Notes: generated by a model not told the origin, from the sequence alone. A stretch of DNA of 64,000 nt from Nocardia brasiliensis (GCF_011801125.1 NZ_CP046171.1:6882001-6946000); one strand, 5' to 3'; shown: positions 19,508 through 28,825, numbered from the stretch's first letter. A program made the numbers and translations.

Positions 19508-19871
19508 TGCCGGGAGCGGCCGGCGAACCGGTGCGGCGTGGGCGATGGAATATCCGTAATCTTCGTAGATTCCTCGGGGGCTGGCTCAGGCCTTCCGACG
19601 CTGGCGCCGCAGCGCTACCAAACCCGTCCATCGGGAGCACGTGCACCAGTACGAGCCCGGGGAGTGAGCGGCTCCGCCGCCATGGCCGCAACCACTCTCG
19701 ATTCATCCACGCCGAAGCGACTACCGTTCGTGGCGCACGCCTGATCGAAGCAGACGGCAAACTTGTTGGGAGGCAAGGGATACGACGCCATTCAGCCGAT
19801 TGATCGTGGTCGGCCCACGAACGAATGCGGGTGGGCATGTCGCCCGATGACAGCGTTTCGCCGCCGGTCCC
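19508..19871. other. Intergenic stretch, no gene seen
   Basis: About 364 bp between fabG and the ABC exporter remnant. The short open frames here show no recognisable protein, and I see no hairpin strong enough to call. Confidence 0.3.
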
Positions 19872-21109
19872 GTGGCCACGCAGGGCCCGTACTTTGCTCG
19901 AACTAATTGCACCGCAGCGTATTCACTGCTGAGTGCGACAGCGCTGCTACTCCTGGGCACCGGGTTGGCGCTGGCGCAACCGCTGCTGGCCGGGCAGGTC
20001 ATTCGAGAGGCGAGTGCGGGTGCGACCATCGCCTGGCCCCTTACGGCATTGGTGGCGGCGTACCTCCTGATGCGGTCACCGATACCGGCGGGCTCTATAT
20101 TCTGGAGCGATCCAGCGAATCGGTGCTGCTCTCGGTGCGCAATCGCCTGACCGGGCATCTGCTGAGGTTGCGTATTCCCACGCTCGAATCGCTCAGGGTC
20201 GGCGACCTGTTTCCCAGGTGACGCTCGATTCGACGGTAGTGCGCAACGCCATCGGGTCCAGCCTCGTCCAGATCTTGACGGGGACAATCACTCTCGTCGG
20301 CACCGTCGCGGTGATGATCTTTCTCGACTGGATGCTGTTCTCGATCGTCTTCGTCACCATCGCCGTGGCCGCGGGAGCGATGTTGCTGGTGATGATACGC
20401 ATCGAGACGGCTTCGACCCGGTTGCAGGAAAGCGTCGGAGCACTCTCCGCGGACATCGAACGCGCACTCACCGCGGTGCGCACGGTCAAGGTGAACAATG
20501 CCGAGGACCGCGAACACGAGCACCTGACCGAATTGGCAAGTGCGGCCTACGCCGTCGGCGTGCGTGCGGCCCGACTGAAAGCGCTCGGCAATCCGGCGAC
20601 GCACTTGGCGGTAATGGGCTCGTTCGTTGTCTCGTTGCTGGTCGGCGGTGTCCGAGTGGCGAATCATCAGATGGAGTTGAGCAATCTGGTGACGATGATG
20701 CTGCTCGCGATGAACCTGCTGATTCCGGTCGGCGATCTCTTCAACGGCTCCGTCGGACTGCAGCAGGCCCTCGGTGCGCTCAACCGGATTCAGGCGACCC
20801 TCACACTGTCCGCCGAGGACGACATCGATGACGTCCCTGCGTGTGAAACCCCGTACCAGCACAACGAGCGACAGGGCTCCTCGACGAGCCGACGGCCATG
20901 CTGGACGCCGAAAACGAGAACGGCACGTGACCATCCAAGCCATCCGCAAAGAATGCGCCCTACTGGTAATCGCCCACCGACTCTCGACCATCCGCGAAGC
21001 CGAAACCGTCATCTTCCTCAAGGACGGACAGATAATCGACACCGGCCCCCACCACGAGCTACTCGCAAGAAGCCCGGGCTACCAACAGCTGGTGGGGTCG
21101 AAGGTGTGA
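19872..21109 (+). pseudogene. ABC exporter (fused permease-ATPase), decayed
   Basis: Pieces of one multidrug-type ABC half-transporter lie in order but in different frames. The first membrane helix is LLSATALLLLGTGLALAQPLLAGQVI. Next, in another frame, comes SVLLSVRNRLTGHLLRLRIP ending GDLFPR. After a further frameshift at about 20216, VTLDSTVVRNAI begins the remaining permease helices, which run to about 20830. Of the nucleotide-binding domain only a Walker B stretch (LLDEPTAMLD, about 20880) and the His switch plus C-terminus (VIAHRLSTIREAE) remain. Walker A and the signature motif are deleted. With at least three frame breaks plus a deletion, no working transporter can be made. Confidence 0.85.
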
Positions 21110-21284
21110 ACTGGCGCACCGTAGTCAGCAGTCCGCCGAATAATGCCTTTTCGACTCGCCGCTGGTGACGCTAGGAGCGCAAGCACAGCAGATCAGACAC
21201 CCATTCCAGGTTTTATACGTAACATGCATTACGTGCCTGCGATTGACTGGTATATCCCGAACCTGCTAACAGGGAGGGCCTACC

Positions 21285-21929
21285 TTGTCTTACCCGCCGC
21301 CAATCGGACCGCCCGCATACGGCTCACCGCACGGATTTCCATGGCCGGGGCCTCCGGGCCCGCAACGCAAACGGGCAATTTGGCCGTGGATCGTCCTAGG
21401 TGCGGTGCTGCTGCTCTGCGGAGGACCAGGGCTGATCGGCGGCTTCATCCCACGCGATAGCTCGCTGTCGACATCCGGCAGTCACGATGCGGCGCCAGTC
21501 AGCGCCCACTCCGCCGAGGCCGGCGCGCTAGAAGACGGCATCGCCCCCGCAGGATCCGAGGTACGCGACGGGCAGTTCGCCTTCGTTGTCACCGGCGTCG
21601 AACCCGCGGTGGCGTCCGTCGGCTCCGGCTTCTCAGAGGTAAGAGCACGTGGCGAGTTCGTACTGATACGCGTGAACGTCACCAATGCAGGGCGTGAACC
21701 GCGTAGCTATTACGACGACAACCAGAAGCTGCTCGACAATCAAGGCCGAGAGTTCGCCAGCGATTCCAGCGCTGGACGTCGCGTCAATGACGATGTCGAC
21801 GGCACACTAAATCCCGGCTTCACTATTTCCGTCGCGGTGGTATTCGATGTTCCGCCGGGAACAACACCGTTTGCGGTCGAGCTGCATGATTCGATGTGGT
21901 CGAACGGCGTCAAAGTCGCCCTTGAGTGA
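21285..21929 (+). CDS. Membrane-anchored DUF4352-like protein
   Basis: Protein of 214 aa from a TTG at 21285, with AGGGAGGG 7 bp upstream. The N-terminus is rich in Pro and Gly (typical of actinobacterial membrane proteins), a single membrane helix follows at about residues 31-54, and then a Ser/Ala-rich linker. The extracellular part (from about 90) is an immunoglobulin-like beta domain with the DUF4352 pattern: FVLIRVNVTNAGREPRSYY, then LLDNQGREF, and FDVPPGTTPFAVELHD near the end. Function is unknown; relatives include surface lipoproteins and antigen MPT63-like folds. Confidence 0.75.
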   Translation: MSYPPPIGPPAYGSPHGFPWPGPPGPQRKRAIWPWIVLGAVLLLCGGPGLIGGFIPRDSSLSTSGSHDAAPVSAHSAEAGALEDGIAPAGSEVRDGQFAFVVTGVEPAVASVGSGFSEVRARGEFVLIRVNVTNAGREPRSYYDDNQKLLDNQGREFASDSSAGRRVNDDVDGTLNPGFTISVAVVFDVPPGTTPFAVELHDSMWSNGVKVALE

Positions 21930-22243
21930 TGGAAGCACTGGCGTCCCATACACTTCACAACACGGTCGAGGCGTCGGGACTGTTGAGCCCGACTACTGCT
22001 AGCGGCGATCCTCACCTAGCTCCGATGTTCGGATCGGTGCAGATATCAGCTACGACGCAGAGGTTCCCTCGTTGAGGCGACAGGTTCACCCGCGAATCCG
22101 AACTTGCCCAATGCCCAGCCTAACGCGACCGTCTGCCAACATCGGCGTTGGTCATGCCGTGTGGCCTTGCTGCCGAAGACTCGGTCCGGCACCGAGGGTT
22201 ACGATCCTTGGCACAGTGGGATCTTCAACTGAGAAGGGGGCGG
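21930..22243. other. Original upstream region of the EspC-like operon
   Basis: No gene is seen in these 314 bp. They end in CTGAGAAGGGGGCGG, immediately before the left end of the IS3 element. If the element is removed, this purine-rich stretch lies about 5 bp from the GTG of the EspC-like gene, so it was probably the ribosome binding site of that gene. Confidence 0.55.
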
Positions 22244-22267
22244 TGGAGCGTTCCCGGTTCGGTGGAC
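22244..22267 (+). repeat. Left terminal inverted repeat of the IS3 element
   Basis: It matches the complement of 23491-23514 in 20 of 24 positions by eye. Preceded by CGG. Confidence 0.85.
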
Positions 22268-22303
22268 ACGGAGGAGATAGCCGCCTGGTAGCACGGGAGT
22301 TTG

Positions 22304-22603
22304 GTGTTGGGTTCGACGCGGCGTAGTTTCACCGAGGAGTACAAGGCCCAGGCGGTAGGTTTCGTCCTGGATCAGGGTCGGCCGGTGGCCGAGGTGGCGC
22401 GCAATATCGGCGTGCACGAGATGACGTTGAGGAAATGGGTGAAGAGGGCGAAGGAATCCGGGGTTTCCGGTGACCGGGAGAAGGGACTGACCGACTCGGA
22501 ACAGGCCGAGTTGGAACGGTTGCGTGCGGAGAACGCGGAGTTGAAGATGCAGGTCGCGTTCGCAAAAAAAGTTGCGACCTGGTTCGCGAAAGACCAGCGG
22601 TGA
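22304..22603 (+). CDS. IS3-family transposase OrfA
   Basis: Protein of 99 aa from the GTG at 22304 (a TTG at 22301 is also open). It carries the helix-turn-helix of IS3 OrfA (RRSFTEEYKAQAVGFVLDQG, VAEVARNIGVHEMTLRKWVK) that binds the element ends, then a leucine-zipper-like coil (SEQAELERLRAENAELKMQV). It ends 4 bp into orfB. A stretch of seven A near its end allows some ribosomes to slip into the orfB frame and make the OrfAB transposase. Confidence 0.92.
   Translation: MLGSTRRSFTEEYKAQAVGFVLDQGRPVAEVARNIGVHEMTLRKWVKRAKESGVSGDREKGLTDSEQAELERLRAENAELKMQVAFAKKVATWFAKDQR
22564..22571 (+). promoter_or_regulatory. Programmed -1 frameshift site (A7G)
   Basis: The run A AAA AAA G lies in the orfA reading phase as X_XXY_YYZ. 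Slipping back one base continues as the codons for SCDLVRERPAV and then into the orfB body, which is how IS3 elements make the fused transposase. Confidence 0.8.
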
Positions 22604-23484
22604 AATTCGCCGCGATCGCGGACTGGGCTGCGTCGGGGGAATTCGACATCGAGTTCATGTGCCGGGAACTGGACGTGTCTCGGTCGGGCTACTACAAGTG
22701 GAAAGGCCGCGGTCGCAGCGACCGGGAGCGCGACGATCGCATGCTGACGCTGCTGATCGAGGCGATCCACGCGAAACTGCGTGGCAATCCGGGTGTTCGG
22801 CGTGTGCACGCGGCGCTGGCGGCGGCCGGGCGGCGGGTCTCGCGTAAGCGGGTGTGGCGGTTGATGCGGGCGGCCGGTCTGCAAGGCCGGTTTCCGAAAC
22901 CGTTCCGGCGCACCACGATCCGGGGATCCAAGCCGGTGGACGCCGCGGATCGGATCGGGCGTGATTTCACTGCCGCGCAGCCGAACCAACGCTGGTGCGG
23001 TGACATCACCTACGTCAAGACCTGGACCGGGTGGGCGTATCTGGCCACCGTGATCGATCTGCACGATCGGGCCGTGGTCGGCTGGGCGATCGCTGATCAC
23101 ATGCGCACGTCGCTGGTCACCGACGCCCTCGATATGGCCATCGCGCGCCGACGCCCGGCGAAAGGTGTTGTTTTCCATAGCGATCGCGGAACCCAGTACA
23201 CCTCGAAGGAATTCGCGAAATATTGTGCAAAGAATGGTGTCCTACGGTCCCTCGGCCGGACGGGATCGTGCTTCGACAACGCGGTCGCGGAATCGTTCTT
23301 CGCGACCTACAAAAAGGAGCTGGTACACGCTCGTCCGTGGCCGACGGTGAAGTCGCTGCAGAAGGAGACGTTCGACTGGATTGAGTTCTACTACAACACC
23401 GTTCGTCCGCATTCGGCGCTCGGCTATTTGACACCACGGCAATACGAGTTAGGGTACAGAGAAATCAGTCAGATCGCGGCTTGA
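22600..23484 (+). CDS. IS3-family transposase OrfB (DDE integrase core)
   Basis: Protein of 294 aa as an independent frame from the GTG at 22600; the active form is probably the OrfA-OrfB frameshift product. It contains the HTH_21 region (CRELDVSRSGYYKW) and a complete rve core. The acidic residues are Asp in WCGDITYVKTW, Asp in FHSDRGTQYTS and Glu in NAVAESFFATYKKEL. It catalyses strand transfer of the element. The C-terminus (YYNTVRPHSALGYLTPRQYE) is intact. Confidence 0.95.
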   Translation: MKFAAIADWAASGEFDIEFMCRELDVSRSGYYKWKGRGRSDRERDDRMLTLLIEAIHAKLRGNPGVRRVHAALAAAGRRVSRKRVWRLMRAAGLQGRFPKPFRRTTIRGSKPVDAADRIGRDFTAAQPNQRWCGDITYVKTWTGWAYLATVIDLHDRAVVGWAIADHMRTSLVTDALDMAIARRRPAKGVVFHSDRGTQYTSKEFAKYCAKNGVLRSLGRTGSCFDNAVAESFFATYKKELVHARPWPTVKSLQKETFDWIEFYYNTVRPHSALGYLTPRQYELGYREISQIAA

Positions 23485-23490
23485 TCCCGA

Positions 23491-23514
23491 GTCCACAAAA
23501 CCGGGAACACTCCA
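23491..23514 (+). repeat. Right terminal inverted repeat of the IS3 element
   Basis: It pairs with 22244-22267 and is followed by CGG, the second copy of the target duplication. Confidence 0.85.
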
Positions 23515-23518
23515 CGGC

Positions 23519-23827
23519 GTGCTGAAGGCCGATATCGACCAGCTGAACAAACTCGCGGCGGTACTCGCTGGCGTCGGCAAGGACATCGATGACATCGACG
23601 TGCGTACCGGGGCAGGGCAGCTCGTCGACGCGTTGCCAGGTTGTGAGGTCACTCAGGCATGCATGCAGGCGGGTGAGTTCGTAGAAGGCGCCTACCTGCG
23701 GGTTGCCGCCCGGATGCGGCAGGTTTCCGCGATCACCACAGAGTGCGCCCAAAGCCTCGATACGACCGACGCCGAGTTCGCTCGCCGGATGAATGAGATC
23801 GACGTGACCCCGGTCGGGAGGCGCTGA
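23519..23827 (+). CDS. EspC-like type VII secretion-associated protein
   Basis: Protein of 102 aa from the GTG at 23519. It is two amphipathic helices joined by a short linker (IDQLNKLAAVLAGVGKDIDD; then VEGAYLRVAARMRQVSAITT), the size and plan of the EspC branch of the WXG100 superfamily rather than of EsxA itself, because there is no WxG turn (ALPGCEV is in its place). The C-terminus has AEFARRMNEID. Such proteins are exported by ESX systems, usually as a pair with the next gene. The IS3 element ends 4 bp before the start codon, so its old ribosome binding site is displaced and expression may be lost or altered. Confidence 0.7.
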   Translation: MLKADIDQLNKLAAVLAGVGKDIDDIDVRTGAGQLVDALPGCEVTQACMQAGEFVEGAYLRVAARMRQVSAITTECAQSLDTTDAEFARRMNEIDVTPVGRR

Positions 23828-26112
23828 TGCCCACGCGCTCTCAAGTCGAGAAATGGAACATCGGCGCGCTTGGGAACTGGGCGTCTACAGTCGCCGCGAA
23901 AAACAGTGACTGTCTGACTCATCTGGACAAGGCAAAGACCCACTTCTCTAATGTGCACGCAGACTGGTCCGGCGCGGCCTACAACGCCGCCTACGACCGC
24001 GTCCTGGAAGACCACGACCAAGGGCGCAAGCTGACCGTAGAAGTCGGCGACTTGGCTACGGTGCTGACCGGTGCGGTCTCAACGCTTACCTCGTACCGAG
24101 ACGCGTTGCTGAACAGGGTGGCCGACGCCGAACAGGCAACCCTCACCGTGGCCGATGACTGGCGTGTCTCCGGCGAGTCCGAGGAGACAGTCAACGCCCA
24201 TCAGGGCCTGATCAACAGCGCGTACTTCGAACTCGACAATGCTGTCTCCGACACCGCCCGCAAAATCAGCGAGCAAGCTGACATCGTCCGCTCGGCAGGC
24301 GATCTCCTCGGCTCCGGCCTGGACGTGTCCGCCGCCGAGGACGAGGTCGGCCGCCTCGGACAACAAGACGGCAAGGCACTCGCCGACTGGGCCAACGCCC
24401 CGTCGGTCGACCGCGACCCCGCCGTTCTCGACCGGATCGCCAGCCAACTACCAGGGCACCCGCTGACCGACGCGGATCTGCAGGTTCTCGCCAACGGCGG
24501 CGAGGTCGACACCCTTCCCGCATCCGTGCAGGAGTACTACCGCGACTTCTACAACTCCGCAGGCAAAGAAGGTGTCCTCGCGCTGAGCGAACACCTGAAA
24601 ACCCAGGAAGAGGCGGGCAACACCGTCGCCGCATCGCAACGAGACTCACTGGCCAACGGGCTCGCACTCATCAGCAACGAAGACGTCGGCACCGGCCGCA
24701 GCCCGGACGGCAAACTCACCGGCGCCGGCAGCTACCAGGACGTGCCCGCCGACATCCGAGAACTCATCGAAGCTCGGCGCACCGATCCGAACCCGATCAA
24801 CGCCGACACCACACCAGGCGGGCCGACCGTCGCGCTGCAACAGCAGTGGAAAGACACCAACGCACTCGCCGACCTCATGGGTCAAACCAACCCTGGCTAC
24901 GAGCCAGGAACCGAACTCGGTACCCAGCTGTACCTGAAATCCTCGGACATGGTCCAAGACCAGTTCAACCCGCCCGGCCGGGACGACGCCGCAGGCAGCT
25001 TCGCCCAATTCGCCGGACGCAACGACGATTCCGCCCACCAGATCTGGTCCGGCCAAGGCATGCCCGAAGGCTACGACCCCAAAGAAACTGTCCGCGCATT
25101 GACCGGCCACGACTGGTCCGACTCCGACAACGGCCGCGGCGCAGCCACTCTCATCGACCGCATCACCGAAGAATCCCAGCTTCCGGCCGACGACCCGCGC
25201 GGCATACGGGGACGAGAAGCATTGGCCGGACTGGGCACGATGCTCGCTCCTGAGAACGACAACAAAGTGTGGGACCAGCAGAAGGAAAGCTTCGCGAACA
25301 ATCCCGAACTCGCCACCTCGGTAAGCAAAGCGATGTCAGCGAACCTGGACGCCGTGAGTACTCCTGGGCTTCCGACTGGATTTACCGAGAACAAAGTCTT
25401 CGCCGATGGGCGGGTGATCCTGAACGCCGAAGAAGCCAATCGGTTGCTCCAGTTGGGCTCCTACTCCGAAGAGGGCCGAGTCAACCTCACCACCTCCGTC
25501 GAACAGCACCGCATCGCTGAACTCACCAGGCTCATGCAGGAGCACCCTGGCAACCTGCCAGGCCAGCTCGCCCTCAGCGATGCAGGCACACTGTCCGGGC
25601 GCGTCGATAACGCGATGTGGGATGCGTTGATTGATCAGGACCAGAGGAAGGGCGAGGAAGCACTCAACCCCTCCGATGCCATGTATCAGGCGAAGATGAT
25701 GGGAGCAACCCTCGCGGGCCAGATCGCCGACGACACGGTCGGCAAGCTGCCTCACGCCGATATCGCGACCGGTCTTACCGGAATCGAGGTCGGCGATACC
25801 GTGGAAAGCAAGGTACAAGAGTGGCTCGGTAAGCCTGAATACGAGTTCATGGAGCGCCCCAGCGAAGCGGTCCTGAAAGCCGAGGCCACCAACCACGCAC
25901 ACCAATCGATCCTGAACGCCGCCTACGCAGCTGGCCAGCTTCCACCAGGGCTGCAAACCACTGACGGGCCGGTGACGACTTCTGTGCTAGAACAGAATCC
26001 CGCCGCACGGCAAGTATTCAACGACTTCCTTGCAGAGCGGGGCCTCAGTCAGTACGTCGCCGATTACAACCAGTCGTATGCAATCGACCTCGGCCAGCAA
26101 GGAGGATCCTGA
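23827..26112 (+). CDS. Large ESX-associated protein with TPR-like repeat region
   Basis: Protein of 761 aa whose start overlaps the previous stop (TGATG). Residues 1-150 form a WXG-like helical pair (KWNIGALGNWAS, then ADWSGAAYNAAYDRV, where WSG is the turn). The rest is a long helical region with EYYRDFYNSAGKEGVLALSE and several similar helix pairs. Mycobacterial proteins of this build, placed after an EspC-like gene and before a lipoprotein gene, are annotated TPR repeat region-containing proteins. No signal peptide is seen, which fits ESX export. I see no clear toxin domain at the C-terminus (YVADYNQSYAIDLGQQ). Codon use is less GC-biased than in core neighbours. Confidence 0.75.
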   Translation: MPTRSQVEKWNIGALGNWASTVAAKNSDCLTHLDKAKTHFSNVHADWSGAAYNAAYDRVLEDHDQGRKLTVEVGDLATVLTGAVSTLTSYRDALLNRVADAEQATLTVADDWRVSGESEETVNAHQGLINSAYFELDNAVSDTARKISEQADIVRSAGDLLGSGLDVSAAEDEVGRLGQQDGKALADWANAPSVDRDPAVLDRIASQLPGHPLTDADLQVLANGGEVDTLPASVQEYYRDFYNSAGKEGVLALSEHLKTQEEAGNTVAASQRDSLANGLALISNEDVGTGRSPDGKLTGAGSYQDVPADIRELIEARRTDPNPINADTTPGGPTVALQQQWKDTNALADLMGQTNPGYEPGTELGTQLYLKSSDMVQDQFNPPGRDDAAGSFAQFAGRNDDSAHQIWSGQGMPEGYDPKETVRALTGHDWSDSDNGRGAATLIDRITEESQLPADDPRGIRGREALAGLGTMLAPENDNKVWDQQKESFANNPELATSVSKAMSANLDAVSTPGLPTGFTENKVFADGRVILNAEEANRLLQLGSYSEEGRVNLTTSVEQHRIAELTRLMQEHPGNLPGQLALSDAGTLSGRVDNAMWDALIDQDQRKGEEALNPSDAMYQAKMMGATLAGQIADDTVGKLPHADIATGLTGIEVGDTVESKVQEWLGKPEYEFMERPSEAVLKAEATNHAHQSILNAAYAAGQLPPGLQTTDGPVTTSVLEQNPAARQVFNDFLAERGLSQYVADYNQSYAIDLGQQGGS

Positions 26113-26813
26113 TGCGCATCCAAAAGGCAAGCCTCGCTGGCGTTTTCATAGTCGCTGCGACGCTCACAGCGTGCAACGGCTCAGGTGGTGGAGAACCGAC
26201 CACGTCGCCTACGACAACCGCCTTAGCGTTCCCCTACCCGCCGAAGCAGTACTACACCGGGGTCGCCGTGCCGTTGGAGGAGCCACTGCTCTCGGCCGCC
26301 AAATTCGCACTCGAGATGTTGGTTGACGATGAACGCGTATACGACCCGAGATACGCAGAAAGCATTCGACCCACGTTCCGTAGCAAAGCAGACCCCGAAG
26401 GCCATACCCGTGTTTATGCGAACCCGTATCAGCCGCCCGGCTTCGTCGACGACACCGGCGGGATGACCTTGCGGGCCGTCGGTGCCCAGAAGTTGACCGG
26501 TGACCTCGTCGAGGTGTCGATCTGCATCTACGACTCGCCTGGCGTGTACACACTGCAGAAGAGCGGTGAGATCCGCGGGCCGGTATCGTCCCAGCCGCCC
26601 TACGGACTGCGTCGAACGCAGGTGGAGTGGACCAACCGGCCTGCGGCCGATGGGTCCGTCCCACCGAGTCCGCGATGGTTGTGGGTGCACAGCGGGTTTG
26701 ATTCGCCAGTGAATGCATCCACCACTGCCTCGGTGTGTGACCCATTCAAACCGGAGCCGTTCACCCAAAAGATGCCAGACCCAACAACGCCAACACCCAC
26801 CCCTACGCGCTGA
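26112..26813 (+). CDS. Lipoprotein, third gene of the EspC-like operon
   Basis: Protein of 233 aa with AAGGAGG before the ATG, which overlaps the previous stop. A lipoprotein signal peptide with lipobox LTAC is at residues 18-21, so Cys21 should be lipidated. A Thr/Ser linker follows, then a domain with an NTF2-like start (SAAKFALEMLVDDERVYDPRY) and late strands ending with KMPDPTTPTPTPTR. It is probably anchored outside the membrane and works with the ESX-associated protein encoded upstream. I know of no assigned function. Confidence 0.8.
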   Translation: MRIQKASLAGVFIVAATLTACNGSGGGEPTTSPTTTALAFPYPPKQYYTGVAVPLEEPLLSAAKFALEMLVDDERVYDPRYAESIRPTFRSKADPEGHTRVYANPYQPPGFVDDTGGMTLRAVGAQKLTGDLVEVSICIYDSPGVYTLQKSGEIRGPVSSQPPYGLRRTQVEWTNRPAADGSVPPSPRWLWVHSGFDSPVNASTTASVCDPFKPEPFTQKMPDPTTPTPTPTR

Positions 26814-26998
26814 TCACAGCCAGATAGGCCCAACCCCGTTCTAGACAAGGAAGCTCAGCGGTCGCCGGGGGCAAACGCAATGATTTCGGCATCTGGTCCC
26901 TGTTCCGGTTACCTCATTCGCTCGAGCATATCGTGCAACTTCGCTATTCGACTAAACCAGCACATGCCTACAAATAGCAGGCATTCATAATAGATTCC

Positions 26999-27529
26999 TT
27001 ACACGGTCGACGAGGAATCGGTCGTGTACACCAATTTGATGCAGGACTCCCAACTCTGAAACCCGACCGGCGGCAAGACGCCCCCCTCAATCACAGGCTG
27101 CGCTTCACCTATACCATCGACATCGCCCACATGGAAATATGCCCGTTCGCCGGAAACGGATATCAAAGAGCTCGGCATGCAGGCAATCTCAATGCTGTAC
27201 CCCATTGGAAAACTTACATGTGGAACTGATCCCACAATGGTGCTAACCTTCAGCCCGTGCGGTCTTTCAGTCAAAATTTTCAGGTCGAGAGCTTGTTCGA
27301 TAACAAGCAGCCCAGTGTTTCCTTCGTCGATCTGAAGCGCGGTGCGTAGGTCCAGCAGCAGGCCGACAGACGCAATATGAGGCATGTAGCGAATGTCTAG
27401 AACGCATGCCTCCAGGAGTAGATCCTCCGTAACCAGCGGATTCCATTGAACTACTTCCGCAGCGCGGACATGGTCGCCAGAAAGCAACGATTCGAGTCGC
27501 ACTGCCCGATCTTCGTTGTGACTTGTCAA
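26999..27529 (-). CDS. Hypothetical protein
   Basis: Protein of 176 aa read from a TTG at 27529 with GAGG upstream; a GTG at 27502 is an alternative. It looks globular, alternating strands and helices, with no signal peptide or membrane helix (LLLEACVLDIRYMPHIASVG, LRTALQIDEGNTGLLV, VPHVSFPMGYSIEIACMP). The base composition is lower in GC than the core. Lone genes of this kind near type VII secretion substrates can be immunity proteins, but no toxin partner is seen, so this is only a possibility. I do not recognise the family. Confidence 0.5.
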   Translation of the reverse strand: MTSHNEDRAVRLESLLSGDHVRAAEVVQWNPLVTEDLLLEACVLDIRYMPHIASVGLLLDLRTALQIDEGNTGLLVIEQALDLKILTERPHGLKVSTIVGSVPHVSFPMGYSIEIACMPSSLISVSGERAYFHVGDVDGIGEAQPVIEGGVLPPVGFQSWESCIKLVYTTDSSSTV

Positions 27530-27844
27530 CTGAGCCTACCTCGGTGGGGAGTTCTATATGGACGTACGGATCGGCATTTGGAATCGTTCGACCCGTCAAG
27601 AAGTTCACGGTCTGGTCGTTTTGTTCATGTACACCACATAGCCGTTGGGATATTGATATCTTCCGGTAGTGATGGGCCCATCACCCGAATGGACGTTACC
27701 TTGGTAGCCCGGAGTCGGGCGCCGCGCGTGCCCGAACTCGGCGGAAACACACCGCCCGCCGCGCGATCCGGACGCCGACCATGACGAATGAGACACCCTC
27801 TGTCAACCTCAGGCAGCGGTGAGGGGCTGGAGTGCCCGTTGCCG

Positions 27845-28096
27845 GGTATCGTCTACATCCCGCCGGGCACGCCGTGGAACAACGGGTTCATCGAGTCGTT
27901 CAACCATCGACTGCGTTCGGAGTGTCTCAACCGCAATCACTGGACAAGTCTATCGAGGCCCGGGTCGTGATCGGCGACTTCAAGCTCGAACACAACCGGC
28001 GGCATCGGCATTCAGAGCTGGGCCATCTCACCGCCGGCCGATTACGCTGCCTGCTGCAGCCACACCCACCACCCCGTGGCCTGCGACATCAGCTAA
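27845..28096 (+). pseudogene. IS3-family transposase, C-terminal remnant
   Basis: Pieces of the end of an IS3-type OrfB are readable in three frames: GIVYIPPGTPWNNGFIESFN with RLRSECLNRNHW, then EARVVIGDFKLEHNRRHRHS, then the terminal SHTHHPVACDIS and a TAA at 28094-28096. The first two-thirds of the gene, including two of the three acidic residues, are missing and there are two frameshifts. The type differs from the intact IS3 element to the left. It is dead. Confidence 0.85.
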
Positions 28097-28258
28097 AACT
28101 GGATCGAAAGCAACCCGGACTCAAAGACCGGGTGGTCCCGTCATCGGGGACCGGTCAATCCCAGTTGCGACTTAGCCGAACACAGCATGGATGCTCAGTC
28201 GGAATCTGCGTTGGACGAGACCAGTACACGGGTGGGGCCGTATCGGAGCTCTGTGCGG

Positions 28259-28655
28259 TCAGGCGCGCCGACGCATGCAGAAGGACGCGAGTGTGCCGAA
28301 CAGTCCGGGGAGCCCGAGGATCAGAGCGAACATGAGCAGGAATCCGATACCAATATCGGCTGAGTCACGGCCGATGTTGAGGATCAGGAAGGCGCCGAAT
28401 GTTACTAGACCGATTATGAGAAGTGTCGCAAACCAGATGCGTATCGTGGAATCGCTTCGTTTCTTCAGCAATTGCGCACTCGCCAAACCGGCAAATCCAC
28501 CAAGCGTGCCAAGTATGCCGAAAAACGAGCATGGCACTGCCGAACCCGGCGCTGGAGGAGAGGACACTGCCCGCCAAAATGAGCGCCACCGACACCACGA
28601 TCAGGTAAGTTTGCGACCGGGTCACGGCCTTGGGATAGCCCATCGTGCTCTCCAC
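28259..28655 (-). pseudogene. Small membrane protein, frameshifted
   Basis: Two overlapping frames together make one protein of about 130 aa. The N-terminal part (KAVTRSQTYLIVVSVALILAG, one helix) ends at AMLVF. The remainder in another frame continues FGILGTLGGFAGL, then two more helices (IWFATLLIIGLVTFGAFLIL, GFLLMFALILGLPGLFGTLA). The switch falls on a run of five T on the coding strand (plus-strand A5 at 28521-28525). Removing one T joins the frames. It may be a real mutation, a slippage-variable tract or a sequencing error. Confidence 0.6.
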
Positions 28656-28825
28656 TTCGGTCTCCGCTCTTTTATCATAGGCTGTTGAGGTGACTGCTGG
28701 TCGCTGCGATCCAATACGCTTCCGCTGAGGTTTAACACGCCACCCGGCGAGGATCGTATGCGCGGTAAACGTCGCTGCATACCTTCTTCATGTCATCGTA
28801 GAGTGCGGTATTGCACGATCCGTAA

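Larger units (their letters stand above)
22244..23514 (+). mobile_element. IS3-family insertion sequence, complete
   Basis: A 1271-bp element with 24-bp imperfect terminal inverted repeats at 22244-22267 and 23491-23514 (shared core TTCCCGGTT, outer bases TGGAG and inner bases GTGGAC). It is flanked on both sides by CGG (22241-22243 and 23515-23517), a 3-bp target duplication normal for IS3. It carries orfA and orfB with a run of seven A for programmed -1 frameshifting. All parts look intact, so it may still be active. Confidence 0.92.

Noticed and set aside
26999..27529. Calling this gene an immunity protein
   Set aside because: No toxin gene is adjacent and no immunity family could be recognised.
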